From: Porphyromonadaceae bacterium UBA7332
Lineage (GTDB): Bacteria > Bacteroidota > Bacteroidia > Bacteroidales > UBA7332
Assembly: GCA_002471225.1 (NCBI GenBank)
Contig: DKPO01000031.1
Coordinates: forward strand, 51,034-115,033
DNA length: 64,000 nt
Reading direction: 5' to 3'
A model generated the notes under the pieces. That model saw only the letters and a program-made list of their open reading frames with translations, was not told where the DNA came from and did not search any database. Numbering within the stretch: the first letter of the stretch is position 1; the number at the start of each line of letters is the position of its first letter. This document shows positions 62,000 through 64,000 of this stretch, one piece after another. The position numbers were made by a program, and so were the translations under genes.

Positions 62000-62905
62000 A
62001 TGTCAAAGCAAAGAAATAAATCCAGAACTATTGTAGATCTTTTGGCTACAAAAAAAGGACAAATATTCATGAATACGGCTTACAGTCTTGGTGCTGCAGT
62101 CGTTATTCTTGGAGCTTTGTTCAAGATATTGCATTTACCGGGAGGTACGACCATGTTGATGATCGGTATGCTGACTGAAGTGTTTATTTTCACTTTAAGT
62201 GCTTTTGATCGTTCAGGAGATGAACGGGTAGAATGGGATCGTGTGTTTCCTAATCTGAAATCAGGAAAAAACGAAGATAATCCTCTGCACCAATTGGCAA
62301 GTAAAGGTATAAATGTCTCAGGTCTGACTACTTCTGCTTCCATGAAAACATCCTCTTCCGGAATCTCTGCTCCCGTGTTGACTTCAGAACAAACGTCGGA
62401 TCTGGAAGAAAGCCTGAAACATCTTAATGAATCGGCTAAACAGTTGTCCCGAATGGCTGATCTCGCAGATATAACAGAATCTTATCTCAAAAAACTATCA
62501 GAAACGACTTCACATTTAGATCGCTTTAATCAGGCGACCTCACAATTGGCGGGTGTATCGGGATCGTTGGCTGATACTTATACGACTATAGCTGATAATA
62601 CATCGCAAATGAAACACTCAACGCTAACTTATATTGAGCAAATGGGGACGTTGAATAGAAACATTGAAGGTTTGAGCCGAGTTTATACTGATCAATTGCA
62701 GGGAATTACCACGCAGGTTCGGGCAATATCTCAGGTCCATGAAGATCTGAGTCGTTTGAAGCTGCTGTTTGAAGGCTCTTCACAGGAGGCTGAAGTGTTT
62801 AAAAGAGAAACAGAACGAATGTCAGAGCAACTGACTCAGCTTAATGTTATTTACAGTCGGATGATTAATGCTTTGACAACAAACAACGCAGGTCGTCCTC
62901 TTTAA
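62000..62905 (+). CDS. porL: T9SS inner-membrane motor protein PorL/GldL
   Basis: 301 residues. Two membrane helices near the N-terminus (AYSLGAAVVILGALFKILHL, then TTMLMIGMLTEVFIFTLSAF, about residues 24-72); the Glu of the second helix is in the position proposed for proton coupling. The rest (about 100-300) is a cytoplasmic coiled-coil domain rich in Ser, Thr and Gln. With GldM/PorM this forms the 5:2 rotary motor that powers secretion. It ends 8 nt before porM. Confidence 0.95.
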   Translation: MSKQRNKSRTIVDLLATKKGQIFMNTAYSLGAAVVILGALFKILHLPGGTTMLMIGMLTEVFIFTLSAFDRSGDERVEWDRVFPNLKSGKNEDNPLHQLASKGINVSGLTTSASMKTSSSGISAPVLTSEQTSDLEESLKHLNESAKQLSRMADLADITESYLKKLSETTSHLDRFNQATSQLAGVSGSLADTYTTIADNTSQMKHSTLTYIEQMGTLNRNIEGLSRVYTDQLQGITTQVRAISQVHEDLSRLKLLFEGSSQEAEVFKRETERMSEQLTQLNVIYSRMINALTTNNAGRPL

Positions 62906-62913
62906 CAAAACAC

Positions 62914-64000
62914 AATGGCAGGAAAGAAAACCAGACAAAAGATGATCAATATGATGTATCTTGTATTGACAGCAATGCTTGCTCTGAACGTTTCAACGGA
63001 CGTACTGGTTGGCTTTGACTTCATGGAAGACAGTATTGACAGAACGATCAAATCAACAAAGAATAAGAATCAGGCAACTTTGTCTGATATTCACAAATAT
63101 GCTGAGGCAAATCCTCAGAAAGCACAACCGACCCTGACTCGTGCCGAAGAGTTCAGAGCTCAGACAGATAGTCTGATTAACTATATTCAATCACTAAAAG
63201 AAAAAATAGTGTCTCATAAAGGAGGTACACTTAGTGATATCCAGCAGAAAGACGATATTGATGCGGCATCTCAAGTGATGCTCGGTGCGGGTTTCGGAGA
63301 AGGAGGAAGATTGAGAAAGCATATAGATTCTTATCGGGAGAAAGCTTTGATTTATATTACCGACTCATTGAAAAGATCTGCGGTGAAACAGAATCTGACA
63401 ACAAAGGTAAGTGGAAGTCTCAATGTTGCCGGATTAGCGTGGGAGAATGCAATGTTTAATAATATGCCTACAATTGCAGCGATTACTTTATTATCAAAGA
63501 TGCAAAGTGATATACTGGATGCAGAAAATGAGGTTTTAAATGCATTATATAGAAATATAGATCATAAAGATTTCAGAGTTAATGAAGTTAATGCATATGT
63601 GTTACCCTATTCTGATTATGTAATTAAAGGAGGCCGGTACTCAGCTAAAATCATACTGGCAGCTGAAGATTCGACTAAAAAGCCTGAAGTCTTTGTGAAC
63701 GGACAAAGTCTGGATTCAGAAATGTATGATATAGCCGCATCAAAGGTTGGTGAGCAATCTGTGTCAGGATATATAGCTCTGGAACATGGAGATGGAAATA
63801 TTTCCAAATATCCATTTTCTAAGAAATATACGGTGGTCGAACCTACGGCAACGGTTTCGGCAACCATGATGAATATATTTTATGCCGGCTTTGAGAATCC
63901 TGTAAGCATATCAGTTCCGGGAATACCTAATGATAAAATATCAGCATCGATGTCAAACGGAACTCTTAGTCGTAAGAATAACGGTGAATGGGTTGCCAAA
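62914..64000 (+). CDS. porM: T9SS motor/periplasmic protein PorM/GldM (partial at window end)
   Basis: First 362 codons; open to the edge. MAGKKTRQKMINMMYLVL starts a cytoplasmic tip and one membrane helix (MMYLVLTAMLALNV, about 13-30), then the periplasmic domains: D1 near 45-220, and a second domain starting VNEVNAYVLPYSDYVIKGGRYSAK near 210. This is GldM/PorM, the shaft that crosses the periplasm to PorK/PorN. The remainder and porN should lie to the right. Start codon follows ACAAAACACA after the porL stop. Confidence 0.95.

Overview
The window is a stretch of Bacteroidota chromosome, most likely order Bacteroidales. GC is low by eye. Promoters have the Bacteroidota form TTTG-N19/20-TAnnTTTG, and most genes lack a Shine-Dalgarno sequence. 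Family content fits: fused korA plus korB, DUF2147, DUF4254 and YfhO proteins, and porP-porK-porL-porM of the type IX secretion system (T9SS). A Dysgonomonas-like or related Dysgonomonadaceae/Porphyromonadaceae source is plausible, but this is inference because the window carries no 16S gene.

Layout. 1-670: SRP RNA and two tRNA-Thr(TGT). 0.9-3.8 kb: korAB, a ferredoxin-dependent 2-oxoacid oxidoreductase. 3.9-5.3 kb: a DUF2147 protein, tRNA-Lys and an RRM RNA-binding protein. 5.3-13.1 kb (minus strand): a biotin-dependent carboxyltransferase, an S9 peptidase, an acyl-CoA synthetase with an XRE-cupin regulator, and rpsO. 13.2-19.8 kb: typA, mtnN-luxS, dacB (minus), tdk and an AI-2E-family membrane protein. 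19.8-20.2 kb: two more tRNA-Lys. 20.25-21.66 kb: a gene-free, repeat-rich gap. 21.7-25.6 kb: two PAS-like/LuxR-type regulators and a lipoprotein that looks like a catalytically dead prolyl oligopeptidase. 25.7-40.7 kb: the conserved translation/transcription block, tRNA-Pro x2, rpsU, a Xer recombinase, hpf, tRNA-Thr-Tyr-Gly-Thr, tuf, tRNA-Trp, secE-nusG-rplKAJL-rpoBC. 40.7-59.5 kb: housekeeping and envelope genes (TGS-type nucleoside kinase, Na/Pi symporter, dus, a DUF4254/GT9/lipopolysaccharide-kinase-like cluster, rsmI, a YjjG-like phosphatase, a GT2 glycosyltransferase, a putative secreted metallopeptidase, a cobalamin adenosyltransferase, a CPBP protease, YfhO). 59.5-64 kb: porP, porK, porL and the start of porM, cut by the window edge.

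Most of the window is ordinary core genome. The less ordinary signals are non-coding. There are phased arrays of short palindromes at 20.80 kb (3 units, 22-bp period), 20.95 kb (4 units, 21-bp period) and 55.97 kb (3 units, 22-bp period). A dense GTTGCAGAT array lies at 21.1-21.26 kb. A structured rpsU leader carries a Shine-Dalgarno-led five-codon mini-ORF. tRNA leaders carry a hairpin just after the promoter, and a 14-bp perfect hairpin lies inside the porP signal-peptide coding region. The best protein-level oddity is the prolyl-oligopeptidase-like lipoprotein at 23.5-25.6 kb, in which the catalytic Ser and Asp positions are Glu and Asn.
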